64,000 nucleotides of DNA from JAABVY01 sp964627935 (GCA_964627935.1 CAZVLB010000007.1:146157-210156); one strand, 5' to 3'; positions 18,898-28,426 are shown, counted from the first letter of the stretch. The notes: generated by a model not told the origin, from the sequence alone. Translations and numbers: made by a program.

Positions 18898-21800
18898 ATG
18901 AAAGATTTGGGCCTTGCCGAACGGTACCGACCGCTTCATGAGATCGGGTCAGGGGGCGGCGGTGAGGTATATGCTGTTCATGATAATCATCTCGGCAAAG
19001 ACCTCGCATTAAAAATATATAAACCGGATCAGCATCGACCCGCCGATGACCTCTCCTTTTTCAGGGAATTTCTGCTGGTCCTCAGGCTTTTCAATCCCAA
19101 TCTGGTTCGCGTTTACGATTTTGGCTATACCAAAAGCAATCATCCCTTTTATACCATGGACCTTCTCGATCAGGCCGGTATCGAGGATATAATCCGCGCT
19201 GATGATCCGCAAAACACCATGAAGATCTGTGCCGATATCGCCTCAGCGGTAGCATCATTGCATTTCTTTGATCTGGTCCATAATGATCTCAAGCCCGAGA
19301 ATATAAAATTTATCAGGGAGAATGATGAAATCCGCATCAAGCTTCTCGACCTGGGCCTGACCCGTGATTTCTCACCGGATAAAGTCGATTCCTCGCTGGC
19401 CGGCACAGTGGAATTCATGGCTCCGGAGCTGTTCGACAAAAACCCGCCCTCACAGAGATCTGACCTGTACAGCCTGGGGGTTATCTTTTACAGCTTTCTG
19501 ACCGGCAGCCTGCCGTTTCTCTATGATGATCCACTGCTTGTTATTTCGCAGAAGATGGAAAATGATGTTCCTCAGATAGACCGTGCAGAGAGCATCTATC
19601 CGCAGGAGTTTATCCAGCTGACCAAAAATCTGCTGGCGCGCAAAGCCGAGTACAGGCCGCAAAGTGGTTACGCTGTTGCATGTGAGCTTGCGCAACTGGG
19701 CCGGACCAAACTGGAATCTCCGGATTTCGCCGATCTGCTCAAGAGCGCAATCGGAATCAGGATAGCGCGATTGTTTGAGCTGAATCAGTATCATAAGTCG
19801 GATCAGGGCATCTTCTATTTTCATGATTCCGCAGTCCTGGAAATTTTCAGCAAATTCCTGAAAGCATATCTTCAGGCGGATTATCATAATGTGGTTGAGA
19901 ATGGCGATGAGAATATCACAGACGTTTCACCAGGAGCCGAACAGAATTCAGTCATAAATACGATCAAGATCAGACCCGGAGAGAGTTATGAACCTGATGA
20001 AGAAAAAATATCGTCAGGGGATAATTTAAAATTCAATCTTGTGCTGCTTCCTTCTTATGGCCCGTGTAATATCGCACAAGATAAAATCATAGCATTTGAT
20101 TCGGCGGCACAGCTCGAAAACTGGTTCGATCAGGAGATTACCAACCAGGAGTATGTGGAAAAAATCGATGATCTCTGCTCCGACAGTATCGAGTCACTGG
20201 CGGATATCTGCAATGACCTGCAGGCCAGGGGCATAATCCGCTTCAAGGGCGATTTGTGGGAAATCGATTCATCGCGTTTCGTATCATACAATATCTTCTC
20301 CCAGGTTCATAAACAGGCCCTGGAAAGAATCGCCTACCTGAGCCATGAGGATTTCAAGCTCCTGTCCCGGCTGGCGGTGATGCGTTATGCTTTCGAACGT
20401 CCTCTTGCGCGCCGTCTGCTGCAGAACATTCAGCCCGACATCAATTCCTTCATGGAACGGATGACCTCTCATGGCATACTGGCCTTCGATGATAAATACT
20501 ATCGTTTCAAGAGTGCCATTCTGCGTGTGGCGCTGGTACTAAATCTTGATCCGGAGGAGCGTAAAAAGGCTCATTTGAAGGCGGCCGAGATTATCCGCAG
20601 CAGCGGCGGTATCCCGGCAGAGCAGAAGATCCTGGCACTGGCCCAGAATTTTATCAACGCGGAGCAACCGGATCCGGCTGTCAAATGGACATTGAAAGCA
20701 GTCAAGCACCTGATCGCCCGCGACAAGTATCGAGTTGCCCTGACCATGCTCGAAAACTGCCTTGAACTGGTCTATAATACCGAAATTGAAGAGAGAAAGC
20801 CGGAGACCATCTCGCATCTCCTGGCGGCCCGCGGTGAAGTCGAAAACCTTCTGGGCCTGGCCAATAAGAGCCTTTCGACTTTTGCACGGATCATTCGCCT
20901 GCAAAAGAGCCATGATAATCGCGAGCTGATCGCCCGGGCCTATAAATACATTGGCGATATCTACAAGGCCAACAGCAAATCGCAACGTGGCTTGCGGGCT
21001 TTAGAGAAAGCCCTGGCGATCTTCAAGGATCTGGACAATCAGATCGAGATATCGCATACCTACAACAACATCGGCAATATCTACTGGGTCGCTGCCGAGA
21101 TGGATAAGGCGCTGGAATGTTATCAGAAAGCCCTGGATATTCAGGAGAAAGAGAACCTGCTCAAGGATGTCGCCTCAACCCTCAACAATATGGGCTCCTG
21201 CTATATATTCAAGAATCGTCTTGATAAAACGATCGAATACTACAAGAGATCGATCAGGATTAAGGAAGAAATCAATGACCGTCCGGAACTGGCGCGCACA
21301 TACAATAACCTGGGAGCGGTATACCTGGAACTGGGTCAGGTCAATGAAGCTCTGAAGTATCTTCATGACGCACTCAGGATCAACCGCGAAATCGATTCGA
21401 CCCGTGAAATACTGCACAACCTCGAAAATATCACATTTTGCGAATTAACCCGAGGGCAATTCGAAAGAGCCGATTCATTTGCCAACGAGGGTCTCAAAAT
21501 CGCCCATGATATAAATGACATTCCTTTCCAGGTAAGTATGCTGACCGGACAGGCCATAGCCGCCGTGGAGGTGGCCGACCTGGGACGGGCAGATTGCCTG
21601 ATCAGCCAGGCCAACCACATGGCTTCCGGCTTGTCCGACCAGTCGGTCAGATTTCTGATCTACCGGGCGCTGGCCACTATGTACCTGACCATGTATGCCC
21701 GGGAACCGTTCCGGGAATGGGTTCTGAGGGCCCGCGAGGTGGCGGAAAAACTCGGTGATGACCGTGGTCTTGCCAATATCGACACGCTCTCATGCTATGG

Positions 21801-22341
21801 CTCCCTGCGTTTCGATCAGACTACAGAACAGGCCGAGAAATATTTCGAGCAGGCCATGCAAAGAATACCGGACATCGATTCCAATCGATTAAGCTTGCAT
21901 ATGCATCTCAATCGGATGATGATCTCATTAAGAAAATCAGAGGTTTACAGCGATGAGCCGGATAATTTTGCTCAAATGCTTTCGGATCCATGCTGCCAGC
22001 TAATGATGGCCGAATACAAATATCTGTGCGCAGCGCAGAAAATGCTGGAAAATGATCACGAGTCTGCATTGGAGGATCTTTTCGAGGCCTCGAGAATAGC
22101 CGAAAAGCTGGGCCAGAAGGATTTACTCTGGCGAATAAAGCACAGCCAGGGCCTGGCCGAAAAGAAGATCCTTAACTACGAAGAGGCCTATTTAAATTTC
22201 AAGCGCGCGGTATCGATCATCAAACAGATTGCCGCCACTATAGATGATCCGGTCTATCTCAAATCATTCCTGACACAACCCGAAGCATTATCCTTAAAAC
22301 AGGATATTATTGAACTTGCCGGCAGGATGGGCCAAAAATAA
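18898..22341 (+). CDS. Ser/Thr protein kinase with TPR array
   Basis: A 1147-aa protein. The N-terminal ~270 residues are a eukaryotic-type kinase: glycine loop GSGGGGEVY, ALKIY lysine, catalytic loop H128-N129-D130-LKPEN (Arg of HRD replaced by Asn), D151-L-G in place of DFG, and the GTVEFMAPE activation segment. These variants still keep the catalytic Asp residues. A central helical part (~300-600) resembles the regulatory middle of large signalling ATPases but shows no Walker motifs to me. Residues ~620-900 contain TPR repeats (for example LEKALAIFKDLDNQIEISHTYNNIGNIY). It follows the GAF-PAS histidine kinase by 13 bases. Targets are unknown. Confidence 0.88.
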   Translation: MKDLGLAERYRPLHEIGSGGGGEVYAVHDNHLGKDLALKIYKPDQHRPADDLSFFREFLLVLRLFNPNLVRVYDFGYTKSNHPFYTMDLLDQAGIEDIIRADDPQNTMKICADIASAVASLHFFDLVHNDLKPENIKFIRENDEIRIKLLDLGLTRDFSPDKVDSSLAGTVEFMAPELFDKNPPSQRSDLYSLGVIFYSFLTGSLPFLYDDPLLVISQKMENDVPQIDRAESIYPQEFIQLTKNLLARKAEYRPQSGYAVACELAQLGRTKLESPDFADLLKSAIGIRIARLFELNQYHKSDQGIFYFHDSAVLEIFSKFLKAYLQADYHNVVENGDENITDVSPGAEQNSVINTIKIRPGESYEPDEEKISSGDNLKFNLVLLPSYGPCNIAQDKIIAFDSAAQLENWFDQEITNQEYVEKIDDLCSDSIESLADICNDLQARGIIRFKGDLWEIDSSRFVSYNIFSQVHKQALERIAYLSHEDFKLLSRLAVMRYAFERPLARRLLQNIQPDINSFMERMTSHGILAFDDKYYRFKSAILRVALVLNLDPEERKKAHLKAAEIIRSSGGIPAEQKILALAQNFINAEQPDPAVKWTLKAVKHLIARDKYRVALTMLENCLELVYNTEIEERKPETISHLLAARGEVENLLGLANKSLSTFARIIRLQKSHDNRELIARAYKYIGDIYKANSKSQRGLRALEKALAIFKDLDNQIEISHTYNNIGNIYWVAAEMDKALECYQKALDIQEKENLLKDVASTLNNMGSCYIFKNRLDKTIEYYKRSIRIKEEINDRPELARTYNNLGAVYLELGQVNEALKYLHDALRINREIDSTREILHNLENITFCELTRGQFERADSFANEGLKIAHDINDIPFQVSMLTGQAIAAVEVADLGRADCLISQANHMASGLSDQSVRFLIYRALATMYLTMYAREPFREWVLRAREVAEKLGDDRGLANIDTLSCYGSLRFDQTTEQAEKYFEQAMQRIPDIDSNRLSLHMHLNRMMISLRKSEVYSDEPDNFAQMLSDPCCQLMMAEYKYLCAAQKMLENDHESALEDLFEASRIAEKLGQKDLLWRIKHSQGLAEKKILNYEEAYLNFKRAVSIIKQIAATIDDPVYLKSFLTQPEALSLKQDIIELAGRMGQK

Positions 22342-22367
22342 AAGGCCACCCATAGAATGGGCAGCCT
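22332..22367 (-). terminator. Minus-strand terminator for the 25-aa peptide gene
   Basis: Read on the minus strand, AGGCTGCCCAT and ATGGGTGGCCT form an 11-bp stem (two G-U pairs) with loop TCT, followed by TTTTATTTTT. On the plus strand the two G-U pairs become C-A mismatches, so the signal is directional. It closes the short transcription unit carrying the 25-aa ORF and abuts the stop of the opposing kinase gene. Confidence 0.8.
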
Positions 22368-22391
22368 GTAATCCGGTCAAACCAGGGCTTC

Positions 22392-22469
22392 CTATTGTCC
22401 GCCCTGACTAATGCGAATCGGAGCCACTTTTTCTTCCAGCTCCTCAATCATCAGTTCGTAGAACTCCAT
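22392..22469 (-). CDS. 25-aa peptide, candidate RiPP-type precursor
   Basis: A 25-codon ORF. It begins MEFYELMIEELEEK, an acidic and probably helical leader-like half, and ends in a short VAPIRISQGGQ tail with a Gly-Gly. A perfect AGGAGG Shine-Dalgarno lies six bases before the ATG. A strong minus-strand promoter lies ~120 bases upstream and a directional terminator 25 bases downstream, so it is a complete minimal gene. Directly upstream on the same strand is a PqqD-M50-HlyD fusion protein, a type that could bind, cut and export a peptide. Precursor status is inferred; the peptide has no Cys or Trp and matches no family I know. Confidence 0.6.
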   Translation of the reverse strand: MEFYELMIEELEEKVAPIRISQGGQ

Positions 22470-22506
22470 CAATCACCTCCTATGTAATGATTGACCGGTA
22501 TGAGAG

Positions 22507-22598
22507 ACCATCGTACGATGGTTTTCTTCCTATGTTATTCCTCTAAGCCAAAAGCAGAATTGTGTTATTAATAATAACACATATGATTGCTATGTCAA
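22507..22598 (-). promoter_or_regulatory. Promoter and operator-like palindromes for the peptide gene
   Basis: On the minus strand, TTGACA (22598-22593) and TATTAT (22576-22571) are 16 bases apart. The -10 is embedded in the perfect palindrome GTGTTATTATTAATAACAC (22562-22580), a likely repressor site. A second perfect 16-bp palindrome, ACCATCGTACGATGGT, lies in the leader at 22507-22522. This and the 25-aa ORF account for the 358-base gap 22342-22699. Nothing identifies the regulator. Confidence 0.65.
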
Positions 22599-22699
22599 GA
22601 CATAAAAGCCCTTAAATGTGAGTGATTTAACCATTCTAAAAAGTTGAAAATTTATAAAAACGGCAACTCTTTTTGTTTTAACGGCTTGCCGGGCAGATT

Positions 22700-25012
22700 C
22701 TACCACCAGGACCAGAATTCCACGCGGAAAAATCTCATGAATTTCCTGAACATAATACCGGCTATCGATGATTTTCCGCAGTATATCTTGGCATAGCCCT
22801 GCATCCCGCTTTTGAGCGTGCCATCCTGGTTGGGTACAATGCTGATAGCGATGAAATGATTGTCTTGATCCTGGACCGCATGCGAACTGGCCAGCACCTT
22901 GTCGACCCGTCCGCTAAATGATTTCTGGGGATAACCGGCCACCCTGAATGTCAGATCCTGTCCGACATTGAGAATATCGATCTGATCCTCGGGTACACGG
23001 ATGACAGCCTCCATCGTATCGGTATTTGCTACCGAAACAAGCTCATCATCGACACCGAACAATGTCAGCCGCCCATTAAAGGGCGCACGGATCGTGCAGG
23101 ATTCGATCTGCTGCTGAAGATAGCGGGCCTTAGCCAGAAGACGATTTATTTCGGCATCCTGTTTCAATAGTTCCTCGGATTTCGGGCCCTCCCTGAGCAG
23201 ATCAAATTCCGACTGAGCGATCTGGACCTTCTTGTTCTGGACATAGCGTGCGGTCTTGGCGGCATCCCATTCTTCTTCGGAAATCAAGCCTTTTTCCCAC
23301 ATCTTGCGCGAACGCTGGTATTCGTTTTCAACCCTGATCTGTTCCAGCCTGGATTCTTCCAGTTCAGCCTTGACCTTGGCCAGTTCAGCCGTTTTGGGAT
23401 CAGACAGGAGCAATTCATACTCTGCGCGGGCCTTGTCGATTTCCGCCTCGGTCTGCTCCAGCTGGCTGATAAAATGGTCGGATGATATTTCCAGCAGAAT
23501 CGTGCCGCTGTCGACATAAGTGCCGGGCGTAAGAGTCGGTTTGATATCCAGCACGGCAAAATCGGAGATACTGAACTGGTAGACACGGTTGGCCGGCTTC
23601 TGGTCTATGCCGCCTTTAAACCAGCTGATTTCGAGCTGGCTGTTGGCGCCGCCCTTGATGGTATATCTCTCTAACGGCGCGATGGTCAGGGGCGCATTGA
23701 TCTTCAGGCTGACCGGTATCAATATGGCCGCCAGCACGACAACCAAAAGAATACCCATCCAGATGTAGAAACGAAATGATTTCGGCACCACTATCCCCCG
23801 TTTACTGAACAATCCGCCAAAAGCATTGAAAACCTTTCTGATAGGCTCATTGAAAATAATAATTACTATCGCCAAAAACAACAGAAATCCTGTCCCGCCC
23901 CAGGCCTCCACCAGAAGATTGTACAACAATCCGCCCAGCCACAGGAAAAGAAATACGGAGTAGAGTATGGCCAGTATTGAATATGTCAGAAATATTCTCT
24001 TCTCACGGGAGGTCAATTCCATTCTCTTTTCAGGCGGCCCGATAAAGATCCGGCGCAATATGGATTTTAAGAATCCGAAGGCTTTTGCACGCAGATTGGG
24101 GATTTCGACTATATCCGTCAGCAGATAGTAGCCATCCAGTTTCAAAAGAGGATTGAGGTTGAAAAGCAATGTCACCAATGCAATCGAGGCGGTAATAAAT
24201 AAAAGATCGGAAAAAAATGTTCCGGTCTTGACAATGCGCCAGAGCAGAATACAGGCGGCACCCAGGAAAGCCTGGAAATATATTCCGGCCAATATCGTGA
24301 GCACGCGTTGCCGCTTCTTTTCGAATAGATACGAGTCTGACAGGTTGCAGTAGAAACAGATTTGAAAATACAGAAGCAGGAAGCCCATCTCATTGACCTT
24401 GCCGCCATAATGACGGCAAACCAGCGCATGCGCCAGCTCATGCAATGACACGACTGCAAAAATCGCCAGGATGATAACCGGGATAGACGATAGTGTGAAG
24501 ATATCATAGACATTATAAGGAATCGACCCGGCCATGGCAAAAGCCTGCATGAAACCGATCAGGATAATCAGGGATGATATTATGATAAAGGGAGTGGACA
24601 ACGTGAACCTGAAATAGCGGTATAACCATTCCAGGAATCTGCCCGGATCAAAGGCCTTGAGTTTGACAAAAAGTATCTTATCGATGAATGATTTTCTGGG
24701 CTCCCGGACATTTTTGCGGGAAAGCTCATATTCGGCTTTTTCTGTTTCCAGGAATTTTTTCTGATGCAGCAGGTCAATAAACTTCTCAACCTGCTCCGCA
24801 TCGATCCTGAGTTCGAACTTTTCGGCAAAATGTTCGGCAACTTGCTCAGGAGAGGTCTTTCCGTCGAGGCTTTTCGCGAGGAAATATTCCGGTTCACGCA
24901 ACTGGAAGAATTTATCTGTGCGGGGGTCCTTGATAATATAAACGGTCTGGCCCGCCTGGGTTTGACGGCTGACCACCAGGTCGTCCCTGAGCCTGGGAAA
25001 CTTGCTATTCAT
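22700..25012 (-). CDS. PqqD-like / M50 peptidase / HlyD fusion protein
   Basis: A 770-aa fusion protein. Residues 1-95 resemble PqqD (RLRDDLVVSRQ, SLDGKTSPEQVAEHFAEKF, VEKFIDLLHQKKFLE), a winged-helix fold that binds leader peptides in RiPP systems. Residues ~130-440 form a multi-helix membrane region with the zinc motif HELAH (~190) and NPLLKLDGYYLL, as in M50 site-2 proteases. Residues ~450-750 are an HlyD-type membrane-fusion part with a coiled hairpin and barrel (IRAPFNGRLTLFGVDDELV). It overlaps the upstream ClC gene by 8 bases. A 25-aa peptide gene follows. Peptide processing and export is an inference. Confidence 0.85.
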   Translation of the reverse strand: MNSKFPRLRDDLVVSRQTQAGQTVYIIKDPRTDKFFQLREPEYFLAKSLDGKTSPEQVAEHFAEKFELRIDAEQVEKFIDLLHQKKFLETEKAEYELSRKNVREPRKSFIDKILFVKLKAFDPGRFLEWLYRYFRFTLSTPFIIISSLIILIGFMQAFAMAGSIPYNVYDIFTLSSIPVIILAIFAVVSLHELAHALVCRHYGGKVNEMGFLLLYFQICFYCNLSDSYLFEKKRQRVLTILAGIYFQAFLGAACILLWRIVKTGTFFSDLLFITASIALVTLLFNLNPLLKLDGYYLLTDIVEIPNLRAKAFGFLKSILRRIFIGPPEKRMELTSREKRIFLTYSILAILYSVFLFLWLGGLLYNLLVEAWGGTGFLLFLAIVIIIFNEPIRKVFNAFGGLFSKRGIVVPKSFRFYIWMGILLVVVLAAILIPVSLKINAPLTIAPLERYTIKGGANSQLEISWFKGGIDQKPANRVYQFSISDFAVLDIKPTLTPGTYVDSGTILLEISSDHFISQLEQTEAEIDKARAEYELLLSDPKTAELAKVKAELEESRLEQIRVENEYQRSRKMWEKGLISEEEWDAAKTARYVQNKKVQIAQSEFDLLREGPKSEELLKQDAEINRLLAKARYLQQQIESCTIRAPFNGRLTLFGVDDELVSVANTDTMEAVIRVPEDQIDILNVGQDLTFRVAGYPQKSFSGRVDKVLASSHAVQDQDNHFIAISIVPNQDGTLKSGMQGYAKIYCGKSSIAGIMFRKFMRFFRVEFWSWW

Positions 25013-26786
25013 CCGGTTTACTTAGTCTTTCGATTATCTTCCTGTTATATGCGGAATAAATATCGCCCTTTTCAAGCATGCCGACAAGTTTTTTGGTATT
25101 TTCATGATCTACCACGGGCACCACATCGAGGTCACGCGCGGCAATTTTACGCAGGGCCTCATCCAATGTATCTTCAGGCGAGATCAGCGAGAACTGGGTG
25201 TGACATATGTCAGCGGCTATCACCAGTTGATCCAGACCGGTCGAGGATGCTATTCGTCGCAGGTCCTGAAATGAAAGCGCCCCTACCAGTTCGCCGTCGG
25301 TTCTGACCACCGGGAAATAATCATGTTCACTGTCCTCGAAAATTTTCAATAGCTGGCCCAGATTGGTTTCCGGCTGTATCGACCTGTAGTCGGTATGCAT
25401 AACATCGCGCACCTTGATCGATGACAATATGGCAACATCACGTCCGCTGCGCAGTTTGACCCCGCGACGGCTCAGTTTGAGCGTATAGATTGATTCGTGG
25501 TTCAAACGCCGGGCAATCAGGGTAGCAAACACACAGGTAATCATAAGCGGCAGGATCATCTTGTAATTGCCGGTCATCTCGAAAATAATCAGGATAGCCG
25601 TGATCGGTGCATGCGTGGCACCAGCTACCACGCCGGCCATGCCGACCAGGGCGTAGGCTCCGGATGGTCCGGTTACACCGGGAAAGAGCATATGCGCGAT
25701 CTGGCCGAAGAATCCGCCGGCCACTGCACCCATAAACAGCGACGGCGCAAAAATTCCGCCCGAGTTGCCCGAGCCCAATGTCAGCGAAGTGGCCAGGATT
25801 TTGGCCACGACCAGGATACCCAGGAGCAGAAGCGGCAGACGGCCCAGAAGCGCCAATTCAATCGTGTCATAACCATCAGCAAAAACCTGCGGCAAAAACA
25901 GCCCCACCCCGCCCAGGAGAAGACCGCCAATGGCCGGCTTTAGGAAGCCGCTGATTTTGATCTTTTCGAATATATCCTCGGCAAAATAGAGAACACTTGT
26001 GAAGCCTTTGCCGACTACAGCGGTAAAGGCACCCAGGGCTATATAGATCGGGATTTCATAGGCCGAGAACAATGTATAAACTTTCGGCACATCAAAAGCA
26101 GGTGAATCCCCCAGAATCGAACGTGAGATAACCGAAGCGATAACCGAGGACAGTATTACAGGTGAGAATGTCCTGATACCGAAATCGCCCAGGATCACCT
26201 CCAGCGCGAATATAACTCCCGCAATCGGGGCATTGAACACCGCCGCAATACCGGCCGCCGCACCGCATCCGACAAGTATCCTGACCCTGTCGCCCGACAT
26301 GCGAAATACCTGCCCGATCATCGATCCGATTGTCGATCCGATCTGCACAATCGGTCCCTCACGACCGGCTGATCCGCCCGAACCGATACATACCGCCGAG
26401 GCGATCGACTTGGCCACCGCCACACGGGGCCTGATGATACCGCCTCTCAGGGCCACCGACTCCATCACCTCGGGCACACCATGACCGCGTGCTTCACGGG
26501 CGTAGCGGTATACTATCGGGCCGACAATCAAACCGCCAACAAAGGGAATCAAAGGAATCCAGAATTTCCATTTGACAATAAACTGGTTCAGATAGGAAAG
26601 CGAATAACCGAAGAAAAATTCCTTGGCCCGCTCGATCAGCCAGATAAACAGGACCGCACCCAGGCCGGTGGATATACCCACCACGAAAGACAGCAGAATC
26701 AGAATCTGCGTCTCCGAGGGCTTGTGACGGCTGTAATACCGTGAGCCGTAAACCTGAACCGCTTTTGCCAATCGGGCCAAATTCAT
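25005..26786 (-). CDS. ClC-type chloride channel/transporter with CBS pair
   Basis: A ~593-aa membrane protein. ClC selectivity-filter motifs are present: GSGGSAGREGP, with the gating Glu in REGP, and GSGNSGGIFAPSLFMGA. About ten to twelve hydrophobic helices fill residues ~20-430. The C-terminal ~140 residues are two CBS domains, which in this family bind nucleotides. I prefer ATG 26786 (MNLARLAKAV), since an apparent promoter covers the in-frame TTG at 26822. It overlaps the PqqD-M50-HlyD gene by 8 bases, so the two are co-transcribed. Channel versus H+/Cl- exchange cannot be decided by eye. Confidence 0.93.
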   Translation of the reverse strand: MNLARLAKAVQVYGSRYYSRHKPSETQILILLSFVVGISTGLGAVLFIWLIERAKEFFFGYSLSYLNQFIVKWKFWIPLIPFVGGLIVGPIVYRYAREARGHGVPEVMESVALRGGIIRPRVAVAKSIASAVCIGSGGSAGREGPIVQIGSTIGSMIGQVFRMSGDRVRILVGCGAAAGIAAVFNAPIAGVIFALEVILGDFGIRTFSPVILSSVIASVISRSILGDSPAFDVPKVYTLFSAYEIPIYIALGAFTAVVGKGFTSVLYFAEDIFEKIKISGFLKPAIGGLLLGGVGLFLPQVFADGYDTIELALLGRLPLLLLGILVVAKILATSLTLGSGNSGGIFAPSLFMGAVAGGFFGQIAHMLFPGVTGPSGAYALVGMAGVVAGATHAPITAILIIFEMTGNYKMILPLMITCVFATLIARRLNHESIYTLKLSRRGVKLRSGRDVAILSSIKVRDVMHTDYRSIQPETNLGQLLKIFEDSEHDYFPVVRTDGELVGALSFQDLRRIASSTGLDQLVIAADICHTQFSLISPEDTLDEALRKIAARDLDVVPVVDHENTKKLVGMLEKGDIYSAYNRKIIERLSKPDE

Positions 26787-26794
26787 AAACTGAA

Positions 26795-26822
26795 AGTATA
26801 TCATGTAAGAGTGAGTTGACAA
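26795..26822 (-). promoter_or_regulatory. Promoter for the ClC gene, near-leaderless
   Basis: On the minus strand, TTGTCA (26822-26817) and TATACT (26800-26795) are 16 bases apart. The expected start (~26788) is within a few bases of ATG 26786, which lacks a Shine-Dalgarno. The transcript may therefore be leaderless. Confidence 0.45.
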
Positions 26823-26842
26823 GGCTTTTATAGGACTCTGCG

Positions 26843-26878
26843 GATAAAAAAATCCCCTTCAGAGCCTGAAGGGGATTT
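26843..26878 (-). terminator. Rho-independent terminator after the PDZ gene
   Basis: On the minus strand, AAATCCCCTTCAG and CTGAAGGGGATTT pair over 13 bp around a 3-nt loop (GCT) and are followed by a T7 run. It lies 22 bases past the stop of the double-PDZ gene. Confidence 0.9.
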
Positions 26879-26900
26879 CGGGGTCATATTCTTTCGGGGA

Positions 26901-27899
26901 TTATTCCTGCAATTCTTCCTGGAGTTGTTTAAGTTCCTCACGCAACTGGTCCAGTTCCTCGCGCAGTTCATCCATGGACTCCTGCAATTTCTGACGGAAT
27001 TCCGGGCCAAACTGCTCTTTCAGTTCATCCAGCTGTATGTTTAGCTCATCCGGATCGAAATGCCATTCCATCCCGGAAAGATTGGGGATCGCGATTCCAT
27101 CCTGACCGAAAAGAGACTCAAAATTATGCGGGAATTCGCGTTCATCGAGCTCGGCCATTAAATTCATCTTATTTCCATCGCGTACAACCTCGATTTCGAT
27201 TTTATCGCCTTTTTTATGGTCACGAATCACCTCGGTAACATCGGAGGCATCGTCGATTTCGGTGCCATTAACGGCCACAATAACATCACCGGCCTTGAGC
27301 CCGGCCTTTTCGGCCGGAGATTCCTCGATAACTTCGCTGACAAGGGCACCATCCTCCACCTGGAAATATTCTGCCAGCTGATCACCCAATGACTGCAGAC
27401 CAACACCCAGGTAACCATAAGGCTTGCCTTCAAAATTGAAAAATAATTTTTCCGGACGGGGAGCCTTAAGAGAGAATTCATAATCTTTCTTGCGTTCGGA
27501 TTCACCCAGTTCAACATTGTAAGTCTGTTTCTCGCCATCACGCCAGATTACAACCTCGATTTTATCGCCGGGTTTATGTTCCTTTATTTCACGGCTCAGA
27601 TCATCGCTGTCGGCAATCACGATTTCCTCGACCCTTACGATCACATCGCCATCCCTGAGGCCGGCCTTATCCGCAGGAGATTTTTCTATGACCTTATTTA
27701 TCAGGACGCCTTCTTCGATTTTCAATCCCAGAGCCTCAGCGACATCATCGCCAACATCCTGCATATATATTCCCAGCCAGGCCTTTTTGTTGAAATTGCT
27801 ATCATCGGGATCGGCGGCCCACAGAGTTGATCCGATTAAAAGCCCCGCCGCCAACACAAAAAGTGTGGCCAGAAATAATGTCTTCTTTAAGCTGCGCAT
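26901..27899 (-). CDS. Periplasmic double-PDZ protein
   Basis: A 332-aa protein with a signal peptide (~7-29, cleavage near WAA-D) and two PDZ domains (~38-130 and ~155-245). Each carries the typical VIEKSPADKAGLRDGDVIVRV / VIEESPAEKAGLKAGDVIVAVNG signature. The C-terminal ~45 residues form a Glu/Leu-rich coiled coil (MDELREELDQLREELKQL). No trypsin-like His-Asp-Ser domain is present, so it is not a DegP protease. It may bind C-termini of envelope proteins as a scaffold or chaperone. AGGAGGAA precedes the ATG, and a strong terminator follows, so it appears monocistronic. Confidence 0.85.
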   Translation of the reverse strand: MRSLKKTLFLATLFVLAAGLLIGSTLWAADPDDSNFNKKAWLGIYMQDVGDDVAEALGLKIEEGVLINKVIEKSPADKAGLRDGDVIVRVEEIVIADSDDLSREIKEHKPGDKIEVVIWRDGEKQTYNVELGESERKKDYEFSLKAPRPEKLFFNFEGKPYGYLGVGLQSLGDQLAEYFQVEDGALVSEVIEESPAEKAGLKAGDVIVAVNGTEIDDASDVTEVIRDHKKGDKIEIEVVRDGNKMNLMAELDEREFPHNFESLFGQDGIAIPNLSGMEWHFDPDELNIQLDELKEQFGPEFRQKLQESMDELREELDQLREELKQLQEELQE

Positions 27900-27971
27900 A
27901 AGATTCCTCCTCGCAATGGATTGGTTTTACATTTCCATTTTACTGGAAAAAAATCGCGAGGTTGCATTTTT

Positions 27972-28388
27972 TTAGAGAATCTCAACTTCCGTCTGGATCT
28001 CAGTTCGTCCCTTAACTGTTTGCGAGACAGAGCAATACTTGTCCATAGAGAGGTCAATCGCCTTGCGCGCCTTGTCCTCGGTCAGGTTCTTGCCGGAGAG
28101 AATATATTTGAGTTTCATGCGATCAAAATATTTGGGATAGTCATCCCTCTGTCCACCTTCGATATGAACCTCCACACGGGTCAGTTCAATTCTCATTTTT
28201 TGCAGGATATTGAGCATATCGATGGCAGTACAGCTGGCAATACTCATCAGCAAAAGTTCCGTCGGACGCATCCCGCTGTCATCACCGCCCTTGTCTTTGG
28301 CCATATCGATTACTATGCCATGGCCTGATTTCAGCCCCTGCCCCACAAGTTGCCTGTTGCCGGTCCATTTAACATTTGTCTTTATCAT
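27972..28388 (-). CDS. OsmC/Ohr-family peroxiredoxin-like protein
   Basis: A 138-aa OsmC-fold protein. It has RPTELLLMSIASCTAIDMLNIL with the N-terminal active-site Cys, and the second conserved Cys in DLSMDKYCSVSQTVK. OsmC proteins reduce organic hydroperoxides in the cytoplasm, though many YhfA-like members have unknown roles. The start at ATG 28388 is favoured by a GGGAG Shine-Dalgarno over a TTG ten codons upstream. The RidA gene lies just upstream on the same strand, so the two may be co-transcribed. Confidence 0.88.
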   Translation of the reverse strand: MIKTNVKWTGNRQLVGQGLKSGHGIVIDMAKDKGGDDSGMRPTELLLMSIASCTAIDMLNILQKMRIELTRVEVHIEGGQRDDYPKYFDRMKLKYILSGKNLTEDKARKAIDLSMDKYCSVSQTVKGRTEIQTEVEIL

Positions 28389-28426
28389 CTCAACTTGCTC
28401 CCGGATTTGAATTCGCAATTACCGTC

